A stretch of DNA of 64,000 nt, taken from Acinetobacter haemolyticus (GTDB lineage: Bacteria > Pseudomonadota > Gammaproteobacteria > Pseudomonadales > Moraxellaceae). The notes under the pieces are model-generated. The model ran no database searches. It was given only the letters and a program-made list of their open reading frames with translations, and was not told the origin of the DNA. Location: the NCBI RefSeq assembly GCF_900406815.1, contig NZ_OVCN01000003.1, forward strand, positions 1 through 64,000, read 5' to 3'. Of the stretch, positions 31,575-40,396 are shown one piece after another (the first letter of the stretch is position 1; every line of letters starts with the position of its first letter). The position numbers and the translations under genes are program-made.

Positions 31575-33065
31575 TTATTCTTCAACAGTTATCACTCGCT
31601 TCGGCAATGCGAACCAAATAAATACAGTCAATACTAAAAAAAAGGTAGCGGCTACTTGTAATACGGCACGATGTGACTGACTAAAAGCTTGTTGAGCTGC
31701 AGTTATCACTTGATCAGCAACGATTGGCGATACCTGTTTAGCTGCCTGGACTGCTTCACCAATCGAAGCACTGACTTGCGCAATCAAAGATTGAGGAACT
31801 TCCGTTGGTATTATGATTGCTTGTGCATAGAACCATGACAATAACAATCCAAAAAAGGCAATACCGAAGCCAGCACCAAGTTCATAAGCCATTCCTTCAA
31901 TCGCCCCAGCAGCACTGGCCTTGGTTTGAGGCACTGATGACATGATTGCAGAGGTGGACGCAAGCAAAGCAATCTCAACACTCAATCCCAACGTTCCCAT
32001 CCATGCCCAAGCTTGTAATTTTGCTTGCATAAAGTTCGTATTTGCCAATCCCCACAAGCTTATGGCACTCATCAACATACCGAGACTTGCAATCGAGCGT
32101 AAACCAAAACGATTGACCAATATACTGGCAATAGGTCCACCTAAACTAAATGCCAGCATAAAGGGTAAAATAAACATCCCAGCAGCCAACGGTGATAACT
32201 CATAAACGAACTGTAATTCCTGTGAAATGAGTAATTCAAAACCGACCAACGCCATCATAGAAACAACTGCCATCACCATACCCGTGGCAATCACAGGATG
32301 TTTAAATAATTGCATATCAATCATTGGTGATGCAGCTGTTAATTGTTTACGAATAAAACCCACCAATAAGCCAAGTCCTACAACAAACATTACGACTACG
32401 CTCATGGTAAAAGCATGCATTGCCGTTTTTACTGCATAAATGATGCATAAAATAGCGACTACCAACACGAATGCTTGAATTAAGTTTAAGTTTTGTTTTG
32501 GTTGCCCTTCCTGCTTTGGAATCACCCAATAAGCCATGATCAGTACCAATACAACGATTGGAATATTGATGAGAAACACTGCACCCCAATGAAAATGCTC
32601 TAGTAAGAACCCACCAAATAAGGGTCCAAAGGCTGCTCCACCACCACCGACAGTCGTCCATATACCCAAAGCAATATTGCGCTGTTTTTCATCCAGGAAA
32701 GTATTACGGACCGCGGAGAGTGTTGCAGGTAAAATCATGGCCGCCCCCACTGCTAACAATGCCCTCGATACAATCAGCATCCATGCAGTAGCGGAAAATG
32801 CAGCCATTAAAGAAGCTAAGCCAAACAGTGCTGCACCGATCATCATCAAGCGTTTAAAGCCAATACGATCTCCCAATGCACCCATCGGTAAAATGAGCCC
32901 AGCCATGACTAGAGAATAAATATCAATAATCCATAACAATTCATTATTTGATAGTGATAACGAATCAATAAGCGTTGGTGCTGCAACATGTAAGACTGTT
33001 GCATCAATAACAACAGGGAGATAGATCAATGCGATGATTGCAAGAATTAACCACTTGCGTGACAT
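31575..33065 (-). CDS. amvA: AmvA-type MFS multidrug efflux transporter (DHA2, 14 TM)
   Basis: A 496-residue inner membrane drug/proton antiporter of the DHA2 family. It begins MSRKWLILAIIALIYLPVVI followed by DATVLHVAAPTL (motif D1-like) and has GALGDRIGFKRLMMIG (motif A) and alternating hydrophobic segments consistent with 14 helices. In A. baumannii AmvA exports dyes, disinfectants such as chlorhexidine and benzalkonium, and polyamines. ATG 33065 matches the family start; the upstream 33095 start is inside the operator. It is divergent from amvR, with the operators between them. Confidence 0.87.
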   Translation of the reverse strand: MSRKWLILAIIALIYLPVVIDATVLHVAAPTLIDSLSLSNNELLWIIDIYSLVMAGLILPMGALGDRIGFKRLMMIGAALFGLASLMAAFSATAWMLIVSRALLAVGAAMILPATLSAVRNTFLDEKQRNIALGIWTTVGGGGAAFGPLFGGFLLEHFHWGAVFLINIPIVVLVLIMAYWVIPKQEGQPKQNLNLIQAFVLVVAILCIIYAVKTAMHAFTMSVVVMFVVGLGLLVGFIRKQLTAASPMIDMQLFKHPVIATGMVMAVVSMMALVGFELLISQELQFVYELSPLAAGMFILPFMLAFSLGGPIASILVNRFGLRSIASLGMLMSAISLWGLANTNFMQAKLQAWAWMGTLGLSVEIALLASTSAIMSSVPQTKASAAGAIEGMAYELGAGFGIAFFGLLLSWFYAQAIIIPTEVPQSLIAQVSASIGEAVQAAKQVSPIVADQVITAAQQAFSQSHRAVLQVAATFFLVLTVFIWFALPKRVITVEE

Positions 33066-33079
33066 AAATGCCTCTAAAC

Positions 33080-33132
33080 TTGGACAGATGTTCAACTCAG
33101 GTTATTATAATCAAAATTGAACGCTTGTCCAA
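33080..33132. promoter_or_regulatory. Twin operators and face-to-face promoters of amvA and amvR
   Basis: Two palindromes of form TTGRAC-N4-GTYCAA lie at 33080-33095 and 33117-33132. The amvR promoter uses TTGGAC 33080-33085, a 17-base spacer and TATTAT 33103-33108. The amvA promoter uses TTGGAC on the minus strand (33127-33132), 17 bases, and TATAAT (33104-33109). Both -35 boxes lie inside operators, so AmvR binding would block both promoters. Confidence 0.85.
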
Positions 33133-33191
33133 TTTTAAAATTTAAGTTAGTTTGTTGCAGCTTCCGCAACAATTTCATCGGATTTTTGGAA

Positions 33192-33773
33192 ATGGCTTAT
33201 TTAAATCGAGAACAACGTCGTGAAATGATTCTTCAAGCTGCAATGCAAGTTGCTTTGAACGAAGGTTTTTCTGCGATGACTGTTCGCCGTATTGCAACAG
33301 AAGCGCAAACCTCAACAGGACAAGTGCATCACCACTTTGCCTCTAGTTCTCATTTAAAAGCCGAAGCATTTATTAAGCTGATGCAACAATTAGATGAAAT
33401 CGAAAATCAAGTGGATACCAGCAGCTACTTGCAACGTTTATCTTTGTTTTTAGGTTGCGAAAATATTGAGCAGATTCAGCCCTATCTACGTCTATGGAAT
33501 GAGGCTGAAGTTCTCATTGATCAAGACCAAGAAATTAAGAATGCTTATAATATTGCGATGCAAGATTGGCATCATTCTATAGTTGCTATGATTGATGAAG
33601 GGAAAACGCAGGGTGAGTTTAAATTCGATTCAGAAAGTCGAGATATTGCATGGCGATTGATCGCATTTGTCTGTGGTCTGGAAGGTATTTATAAACTCGG
33701 CCTCAATGGTTTAAATGAAGCCGATTTTAAACGTCACGTGGAAGCCATTATTCAAGCAGAGTTATATACTTAA
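33192..33773 (+). CDS. amvR: AmvR-type TetR repressor
   Basis: A 193-residue TetR-family repressor. The HTH lies in MAYLNREQRREMILQAAMQV and the next 40 residues (NEGFSAMTVRRIATEAQTST, GQVHHHFASSSHLKAEA). The C-terminal ligand-binding domain is helical. AmvR represses amvA and itself and is released by polyamines and cationic biocides. ATG 33192 is chosen over 33117, which lies in the operator. Its stop is 1 bp from cpaB, convergent. Confidence 0.87.
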   Translation: MAYLNREQRREMILQAAMQVALNEGFSAMTVRRIATEAQTSTGQVHHHFASSSHLKAEAFIKLMQQLDEIENQVDTSSYLQRLSLFLGCENIEQIQPYLRLWNEAEVLIDQDQEIKNAYNIAMQDWHHSIVAMIDEGKTQGEFKFDSESRDIAWRLIAFVCGLEGIYKLGLNGLNEADFKRHVEAIIQAELYT

Positions 33774-33774
33774 A

Positions 33775-34395
33775 TTAATGCTCGTGAGCATGCAGCTCAT
33801 GGTCATCAACACCTTCATCCATACTTTGTACAACCCCCTGACCATTTTTGATTTCAGCAGTATAGTTTCCTTTGTCTGTATAAATCTGAATAATCGTATA
33901 TTGATCTTTTTGACTTTGGGTTATGGTGAAGAAATTTCGCTCGGGACTTCCTTGCTGAAATCGACCATGCCAACGCAAGATATCATCGTCAACCTTTTCA
34001 ATTTCAACTATTTCGCCATTACGATTTAAGCCATATTCAAGCATTTGAAATTTAACAATATCTCCGACTTTTCTGGTCTCGATAATATTCTGGTTATAAC
34101 GGACAGCCATTCCTTTGCCACTTTTTGACAAAGGTAATGCACTACTCACCTTCAAATCTTCATCCTGTATTTCATGGAATAAAACCGTTTCTTTTAAAGC
34201 TGTTTCCAACTCCGTTTTAGAAAGATTTAAGTTTTCTCTTGGGAAAACAGAAGGCGCTTGAACAGAAGTCTTTAAGTTTATTGAGGCATCATCTTGCGTA
34301 AATTCAGTAACTTGATCTGGCTTTAAAAAGAAAATCAAACCTGCAATCACGACGAACGTGACTGCAAGTAGAATAATAATTTTTGAATGTTTCAT
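33775..34395 (-). CDS. cpaB: CpaB-like membrane chaperone for the secreted metalloprotease CpaA
   Basis: A 206-residue protein with one N-terminal membrane helix (IIILLAVTFVVIAGLIFFL) and a periplasmic domain of about 180 residues, ending in a His-rich tail (DDHELHAHEH). CpaB anchors in the inner membrane and holds CpaA for export by the type II secretion system. Its position directly behind cpaA, 14 bp apart, supports the pairing. The assignment rests mainly on the cpaA neighbour and the topology. ATG 34395 preferred over TTG 34401. Confidence 0.78.
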   Translation of the reverse strand: MKHSKIIILLAVTFVVIAGLIFFLKPDQVTEFTQDDASINLKTSVQAPSVFPRENLNLSKTELETALKETVLFHEIQDEDLKVSSALPLSKSGKGMAVRYNQNIIETRKVGDIVKFQMLEYGLNRNGEIVEIEKVDDDILRWHGRFQQGSPERNFFTITQSQKDQYTIIQIYTDKGNYTAEIKNGQGVVQSMDEGVDDHELHAHEH

Positions 34396-34409
34396 GCTCA
34401 AGAAATCAC

Positions 34410-36188
34410 TTAATGGTATTGTGAAATTCGAACTGCCATAGCGTTAATCACGCTGACCGCATCTTTTTTACCCTCTTCACCCAAACGTACTCCATATTTA
34501 GGATTATACAAATACGGGCTAGAATAAAAATTCAGATTGTTACCCCCCATGGCAGTACTGCCTAATGGATGAGCAAAACCAGAACCAATATTGGTAGAAT
34601 CATTATGGTATAACCCCAAATTGTGACCTACTTCGTGACGCATAGCTGCAACCGAACAGCCAGCAATGTCATTGGCACCAATCATATTGTAGTAACTTGC
34701 ATTAATCCAAGCCCAACCACATCCCCCTGCACCAGGCTCATTCCCCTGATAATACACACCATCTGCTAAAACTCGTTTTCGTTCATTTTGCACAGTTGTA
34801 TCCGCACGCCCCACATATATTGCATCTAATAATGTTGAAGCTGGCATCTTATAAGTGATGTATCCTGTTTGTCTTAAATAAAACTTAGCAGATGAGTTTT
34901 CAGCCGTGATATTGGTTAAATTCAATCCTTCAATCATACGAAGTTTTGCGGCACTTTCGCCAATAATTTCTGTAACTTCAGGACTGTTAACGAATAACAT
35001 ATCGATCGTATGGCTATCGATAGTCCAACCTTGACTGGTAAAAATGAAACGACGATTTTCGCCATTTTTAATCGTAGTCGATAAGCCATTCGTTGCCAAA
35101 ACAAAGCTATCTGTATCCGCGGTTGACGATAAAATAACTTTATCTCCCACCCTTGCACTTGTAGGTAAATTGATCGTTTGTCTCCAATTATTATTGGAAA
35201 TTCTGACTTTCAATGTTGGCTCAGTCATATTAGGTAAAACTGAAGCAATATTGTCATTTGCTTCTATCACTTTTTTTGGTGCAGACATTAATACCCAATG
35301 CCCTTTATCACTCACGAACATGAACTCGTATTGATCACCTCTTTTAAGCGTTAAAGTTGCGTCACTATTGATATTGGTATTATTAATTTTTGCAGACCAA
35401 GTCGCAGATGACTTAATCACAATACGATCACGATCATTTGCTGTAGTGGGCAAACTAAAGTTTGCGACCCAATTTGAATCTCCAAAATTTACTTCCGTTA
35501 AAGGGGTGGTCACTGTATTTAAACTTGTTCCAACATCTTTTACATTCAACTTTAATGGCTTGATAAACTCAGGTACCCATTTCTGCAATGTAGCATTGTA
35601 TTTCAACCAATATTCACTGCCTTTATTAAGGTTAAAACTACTTGGAAACAGTAAATTATCTTTTGAAAGCTGTGATGGGTATGCCGCAGTAGACGTAATT
35701 TGTACTAAAGTACCATCATTGACATTTGATGGTAGGGCGATGGTTTTGGCCCACTTGCCATCAGCAAGTAAAATATGTTGTAACTTTGCACTAGTAAGTG
35801 TGATTTCTTCAAATGGCATACCATTGGTTGGGCTCACAGCACTCAATTGCGCCACCCATTTTTTTTGATTGCCATCATAAGTAAACTGAAACACATCACC
35901 ACTTTGTATTTCGAGCACTTCGATCGGTAAATTTGTATTTGAGGTATCTAGATAACTCTTCCAACCTGCACTCGATTGAATCGTAATCTTATCTTGGTGG
36001 TTGGCAGTATTGGGCAAGTAAATATTTTTAACCCAATTCCCATTAGCCAAAACAAATTTTAAATCTGCATAACCACTTGGAATACTTCCACTATTGTTAA
36101 GTTGATTTGGTGATAATGTCGTTGACGCATATACAGCTGTTGTCACAAGCACTCCAGCTAAACAAATCGCTTTGAATCCAAATTTCAT
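34410..36188 (-). CDS. cpaA: CpaA-like secreted metalloprotease (four beta repeats plus M72-type catalytic domain)
   Basis: A 592-residue secreted protein. It has a signal peptide (FKAICLAGVLVTTAVYAS) and four repeats of about 95 residues, each with a ANGNWVKNIYLP-, DGKWAKTIALP-, DSNWVANFSLP- or NNNWRQTINLP-like core, then a catalytic domain with HEVGHNLGLYH at residues 518-528, the HExxHxxGxxH metzincin zinc motif. A. baumannii/nosocomialis CpaA has four such glycan-recognising repeats, is exported by the type II system and cleaves clotting factors V and XII. ATG 36188 has GGGAATAAA upstream and gives a clean signal peptide; the longer start at 36260 is rejected. Confidence 0.9.
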   Translation of the reverse strand: MKFGFKAICLAGVLVTTAVYASTTLSPNQLNNSGSIPSGYADLKFVLANGNWVKNIYLPNTANHQDKITIQSSAGWKSYLDTSNTNLPIEVLEIQSGDVFQFTYDGNQKKWVAQLSAVSPTNGMPFEEITLTSAKLQHILLADGKWAKTIALPSNVNDGTLVQITSTAAYPSQLSKDNLLFPSSFNLNKGSEYWLKYNATLQKWVPEFIKPLKLNVKDVGTSLNTVTTPLTEVNFGDSNWVANFSLPTTANDRDRIVIKSSATWSAKINNTNINSDATLTLKRGDQYEFMFVSDKGHWVLMSAPKKVIEANDNIASVLPNMTEPTLKVRISNNNWRQTINLPTSARVGDKVILSSTADTDSFVLATNGLSTTIKNGENRRFIFTSQGWTIDSHTIDMLFVNSPEVTEIIGESAAKLRMIEGLNLTNITAENSSAKFYLRQTGYITYKMPASTLLDAIYVGRADTTVQNERKRVLADGVYYQGNEPGAGGCGWAWINASYYNMIGANDIAGCSVAAMRHEVGHNLGLYHNDSTNIGSGFAHPLGSTAMGGNNLNFYSSPYLYNPKYGVRLGEEGKKDAVSVINAMAVRISQYH

Positions 36189-36524
36189 TTTTTTATTCCC
36201 TTTTTTAAATATATTTTTTGCATAATAAACATTATCAAAACCCAACATACCAATCAACAAAATTTTATTTTTTAATATTAAATATCAACAACTTGAATTT
36301 ATCACAATTTTCTCAAAAACCATTAATTGAATCAAAAAATTACAGCATAAGCGCTAATGGACTTATAAATTTAAGCATAAAACTCACCACATCAGGTTTT
36401 AAAGGAAGATCGAGAACTAAAACTCAAAGATTATTAAAATTGATTAATAATTCTTAATTATATCGTTAATATCCAATCGAACTCATCTTGGAAAGCTCTT
36501 AAATATTACATAAAAAAAGATGGT
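36189..36524. other. Intergenic region upstream of cpaA
   Basis: About 335 bases, very AT-rich, with no convincing gene. It contains the likely cpaA promoter area near 36200-36300 (poly-A/T tracts, no clean boxes) and the terminator at 36512-36538. Nothing else seen. Confidence 0.6.
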
Positions 36525-36538
36525 TTAGAACCATCCTT
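36512..36538 (-). terminator. Rho-independent terminator
   Basis: On the minus strand GATGGTT and AACCATC pair around CTA, followed by seven T. It ends the 36525-37787 transcript; the gene stop lies inside the stem. Confidence 0.75.
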
Positions 36539-37787
36539 TTCTGCCTTTTAAAACTTGATCTGCACATCTTAAAGCTTCTTGGCTTAGCCCCCACAAACGA
36601 TAATCTCCCGTTGCAGAGGTAATATTAAAATTATGCGTATAAGCAAAACTAAGCTCTCGATCGGAGTCACACCATGCACCAGAACCATTGAATCCAACAT
36701 GACCAAAACCGTGTGGCGCACGTTTTCCCATGGTTAGAACGCGGTGGAAACCCAAACGCCAATGCATTGGAATTGGCATGACTCGATCACGAGCTTTCGA
36801 TTGCACGGTGCTTAATTGTTTGAAAACCTCTGGACGAATCAGCTGCTCGCCATTCCACTGACCTTTATTGGCAAGCATAGCGTATACTTTTGCCAAACTA
36901 TCCGCCGTAAACACGCCATTTGCCGCTGGAATCACGGCTTGTAAACCTGCATCACTATAGAAACTAAAATTCCGCATACCTTTTGGAATCATCGCATCCT
37001 GAAAATCTTGTGGATTTTGCCCGGACCAAATTAGGAATCGCTCTGACATTGTTGCTTTACGAGGTTGATTCGCTTTCTTAGTTTTCGGCTTCACTGAAGT
37101 TGTATTTTTGGGCTTTTCCAATAAACGTGCTACTCGTCCCAACTCTGAGGCGGGTACACCGAAATATGCTCCATTCAGTTCAAGCGGTTGAACCAGATAA
37201 CGTTGCATCAACCAATTTAAAGGCTGTTTAGTAGCTTTCTCAATCACACCACCAAGGATCCAACCATATGTTAATGGTTGATAAGCATAGCTCTGCCCTG
37301 CCGCAAATCGCGGTGTTGCCGCTGCTACAACGTTTAACATATATGACCAGTCCAGCATTTCTGTCGCTGTCTCAATGAGATTCCGAATATCGAATAAACC
37401 AGTTTGGTGAGACAATACATGACGTAAAGTAATATTTTCTTTGCCATTTTGAGCAAATTCGGGCCAATATTTTGCAATTGGCTGATCGTAATCAAGCAGC
37501 CCTTCACTCACTAAGATATGTGTGAGCGTTGCCAAGATTCCTTTGCCCGTTGAGTAACACATAGCCAATGTATCATTCTGCCATGCTTCATCTTGTGATT
37601 TCTTACCCGTAAAAATATCAACAACTTTTTGGCCTTGAAAATACACAACTAAAGCCGCGCCGCCTTGATGACTTCTTGCATCCTGGAATCGACTGAATTG
37701 AGTCGCTAAGTCTTTGAATCGTTCATCAACCGTGCCATGATAGTTTTGAGTATTGGCAACGAGAAATTCTTTAATCAATGTATACAT
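36525..37787 (-). CDS. Beta-lactamase-fold serine hydrolase (class C/EstB-like)
   Basis: A 420-residue serine hydrolase of the class C beta-lactamase superfamily. The nucleophile motif S-x-x-K is in MCYSTGKGILA (residues about 80-90) and the Tyr motif in AGQSYAYQPLTYGW. No signal peptide is visible, so it is likely cytosolic, an esterase or lipase-type enzyme rather than a true beta-lactamase. The ribosome site AAGGA is close to ATG 37787; an alternative TTG start three codons later is better spaced. It is transcribed with the MaoC and FabG-type genes upstream. Confidence 0.8.
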   Translation of the reverse strand: MYTLIKEFLVANTQNYHGTVDERFKDLATQFSRFQDARSHQGGAALVVYFQGQKVVDIFTGKKSQDEAWQNDTLAMCYSTGKGILATLTHILVSEGLLDYDQPIAKYWPEFAQNGKENITLRHVLSHQTGLFDIRNLIETATEMLDWSYMLNVVAAATPRFAAGQSYAYQPLTYGWILGGVIEKATKQPLNWLMQRYLVQPLELNGAYFGVPASELGRVARLLEKPKNTTSVKPKTKKANQPRKATMSERFLIWSGQNPQDFQDAMIPKGMRNFSFYSDAGLQAVIPAANGVFTADSLAKVYAMLANKGQWNGEQLIRPEVFKQLSTVQSKARDRVMPIPMHWRLGFHRVLTMGKRAPHGFGHVGFNGSGAWCDSDRELSFAYTHNFNITSATGDYRLWGLSQEALRCADQVLKGRKGWF

Positions 37788-37859
37788 CCTTATAATAATA
37801 TTTTTTTAAGATCATCTCTCCTGCGAACAGAAGAGATGCACCTCAAAGAAAACTACATT

Positions 37860-38714
37860 TTAAATAGCTTTAACAGTACCAGCGACGTGTGGTTTTTTTG
37901 ATTTCACATTACGAATTAAGAAATCATTTTGTTTCGCATCTGCTGTAGTCAAGAACTCAACAGTTGATGGCAAGAACATTGGCAATTTGAACCATACATC
38001 CGCTTCATAAGCATCAGGAAGTTGAACATTTGCTAAAGCTTTCGCCTTGCTCCACATCCCATGTGCAATCGCTTGTTTGAAGCCAAATGCTTTTGCTGTA
38101 ATAGCATGGATATGGATCAAGTTGAAGTCACCAGAAATCATTGCATAACGACGCCCAGTATTTTCAGAAATATTCCATTCTGCTTGTGGTTGGTATGCTG
38201 GCTCATGCGTTTCTTTTGTTTTTTCAGCAGCTTTTTTCTCGACTTTTTGACGAGATAAATAAGTGGTTAAGCTTTCCATAACGACTTCACCACCAACTTT
38301 TGCAGTCGTGATAAAGTCAAATTGTAAACCTTTGTCATGCGGTTTAAGCTCACCAAATTTACAAGTTAATGTGATCTGCTCATTCACACCAATTTTGCGA
38401 GTTTGTTTGATTTGATTACGAATATGCACTAATCCTAAAAGCGCAAATGGAAACGCTTCACTGGTCATCATATGCATTTGTAAGCTTTGAGATAACACAG
38501 CTAAATAAATCGCTGGCACAAAACCATCATTTTTAAAACCGCAAATTTCGTTATAACTTTCTAAATGTTTCGTATCAATTTTCAACGTATCAACCACATA
38601 TTCAACTTGAGGCAATACCTTTTCACCTTTTGGCTTTTTAAAGATTAAACCTTGAATAACTTTTGGAAAAGCCAAATAAGGTTTTGGTAATTCATTAAAA
38701 TGACGCGTATTCAT
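37860..38714 (-). CDS. MaoC-like (R)-specific enoyl-CoA/acyl dehydratase
   Basis: A 284-residue protein with two hotdog domains. The C-terminal one has the hydratase motif: RRYAMISGDFNLIHIHAITA and FGFKQAIAHGMWSKA (Asp and His of the family). The N-terminal one lacks the motif and is probably structural, as in other two-hotdog MaoC proteins. It would interconvert enoyl and (R)-3-hydroxyacyl thioesters. ATG 38714 matches the family start. It follows the FabG-type reductase across a hairpin. Confidence 0.82.
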   Translation of the reverse strand: MNTRHFNELPKPYLAFPKVIQGLIFKKPKGEKVLPQVEYVVDTLKIDTKHLESYNEICGFKNDGFVPAIYLAVLSQSLQMHMMTSEAFPFALLGLVHIRNQIKQTRKIGVNEQITLTCKFGELKPHDKGLQFDFITTAKVGGEVVMESLTTYLSRQKVEKKAAEKTKETHEPAYQPQAEWNISENTGRRYAMISGDFNLIHIHAITAKAFGFKQAIAHGMWSKAKALANVQLPDAYEADVWFKLPMFLPSTVEFLTTADAKQNDFLIRNVKSKKPHVAGTVKAI

Positions 38715-38737
38715 AATTAACCCTTTGATATTTTTTA

Positions 38738-38765
38738 TAAAAAAGGGATGCACAAGCACCCCTCT
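38738..38765 (-). terminator. Hairpin terminator/attenuator between the FabG-like and MaoC-like genes
   Basis: On the minus strand AGGGGTGC pairs with GCATCCCT around TTGT, followed by TTTTTT. It lies in the 66-bp gap and would reduce transcription of the MaoC and hydrolase genes relative to the reductase. Confidence 0.7.
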
Positions 38766-38780
38766 TCAAAACCCTAATGC

Positions 38781-40172
38781 TTACGCACCTAATAAGCTTT
38801 GACCACATACACGCACAACGTTACCCGTCACGCCTGTTGAACCAGTAGAAGCATACCAAGCAATTGCTTCAGCAACATCTACAGGTTGACCACCTTGGTT
38901 CATTGAGTTCATGCGACGACCTGCTTCACGAATCGCAAAAGGAATCGCAGCCGTCATTTGAGTTTCGATGAAACCAGGTGCAACAGCGTTAATCGTAATA
39001 CCATTTTTCAATGTAGGTGCAGTAAATTTCACTAAGCCAATTACACCAGCCTTAGATACAGCATAGTTTGTTTGACCCAAGTTACCAGCGATACCACTGA
39101 TTGATGATACACAAACGATACGACCATTTGCATTTAAACCATCATTTGATAGTAAGTAATCATTAACACGCTCGATCGCAGACAAGTTAATGTTGATAAC
39201 AAGATCCCAAAGCTCAGGCTTCATGTTTGCCAAAGTTTTGTCACGGGTAATACCCGCATTATGAACAATAACGTCTAAACCACCTTGTTTTGCAGCAGCA
39301 GTTTTGATTTTCTCACCAGCATCAGCAGCTGTGATATCGATAGCCAATACCGAACCACCGATTGAACCAGCAACACGCTCTAAATCAGCTTGTTGTTGTG
39401 GAACATCTAAACAAATTACATGCGCGCCGTCACGTGCCAATACATTTGCAATCGCTTCACCAATACCACGGCTTGCACCAGTCACTAATGCAGTCTTACC
39501 TGCAAGTGGCTTAGCCCAATCTAAATCTACAACGTCTGCTTTAGAAACACGAATAACTTGACCTGAAACATAAGCAGAACGCGGAGAAATTAAGAAACGT
39601 AAAGTAGATTCGAGGTTTGCTTCTGCGCCTTGGTCTACATAAACCACTTGAGCAGTAATACCTTTCTTAAATTCTTTACCTACTGATTTAATGAAACCTT
39701 CAAGCGCGCGCTGAGCAATTGCTTGTTTCACTGTTTTAGCAGTTTCAGGTGTTGTACCAATCACAATGACACGACCAGAGCTAGAAATCTGACGCGCAAT
39801 CGGGTTAAAGAAGTTATACAACTCCTTTAATTGTTCTGAATCTTGGATACCAGAAGCATCGAATACAACTGCTTTAAACTTAGACTCTTTATCATCTGCA
39901 TTTAAAGGACGAAGGTTTAAACCAACTTTTGCCGCTGTTTGTTGTAATTCAACATTATTACCAACATAGCTATCTGCATGAATATTGCTAAGAACTTGAG
40001 CAATAGAAGCAGAAATCGTGCTTGAAGGTGCTGCGCCAAGCAATACTGCACCATTCACAACAGGTTGAGCATTTTCAAAACGTTCTAACGTTACTGGCGA
40101 TGGTAAACCTAAATTTTTTACAACAAATTTACCCAAAGGTGATTGTGTAAATGCTTGGTATTGATCGGTCAT
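38781..40172 (-). CDS. High-molecular-weight FabG-type 3-oxoacyl reductase
   Basis: A 463-residue two-domain SDR. The N-terminal half is a degenerate nucleotide-binding fold (VVFDASGIQDSEQLKELYN, VIVIGTTPETAK). The C-terminal half is a full SDR with TGASRGIGEAIA (residues about 220), VIVHNAGIT, and the catalytic Ser-Tyr-Lys in CVSSISGIAGNLGQTNYAVS and KAG. HMW FabG enzymes reduce 3-oxoacyl-CoA or -ACP. Divergent from a thiolase and followed by a MaoC dehydratase, it fits a fatty acid or hydroxyacyl route. Confidence 0.87.
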   Translation of the reverse strand: MTDQYQAFTQSPLGKFVVKNLGLPSPVTLERFENAQPVVNGAVLLGAAPSSTISASIAQVLSNIHADSYVGNNVELQQTAAKVGLNLRPLNADDKESKFKAVVFDASGIQDSEQLKELYNFFNPIARQISSSGRVIVIGTTPETAKTVKQAIAQRALEGFIKSVGKEFKKGITAQVVYVDQGAEANLESTLRFLISPRSAYVSGQVIRVSKADVVDLDWAKPLAGKTALVTGASRGIGEAIANVLARDGAHVICLDVPQQQADLERVAGSIGGSVLAIDITAADAGEKIKTAAAKQGGLDVIVHNAGITRDKTLANMKPELWDLVININLSAIERVNDYLLSNDGLNANGRIVCVSSISGIAGNLGQTNYAVSKAGVIGLVKFTAPTLKNGITINAVAPGFIETQMTAAIPFAIREAGRRMNSMNQGGQPVDVAEAIAWYASTGSTGVTGNVVRVCGQSLLGA

Positions 40173-40396
40173 GATTATTATCTCTCATACAAATGAATTT
40201 TTTACAAACATAGGTATCATGCTAATCAAATTACATGAAAACAATGTTTGATTGACTCGTCATAAATCATACTTGACTTCATGTTCCGATGTCTTGACCT
40301 GAATGTGGTCTAAAGCGTCATTCTAGTCAATACAGCAGTATTTTAAATATGGTATTGTTATTACAAGAATATCGCAATTATGCTTGGAAAAGCCTT

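Noticed and set aside
32347..32661. Minus-strand 104-codon frame inside amvA
   Set aside because: It is in another frame of the transporter and has no membrane pattern or ribosome site.
36218..36457. Plus-strand 79-codon frame upstream of cpaA
   Set aside because: AT-rich intergenic DNA with no ribosome site and low-complexity composition.
36525..37787. True beta-lactamase resistance gene
   Set aside because: No signal peptide and an esterase-like layout; only the superfamily SxxK motif is shared.
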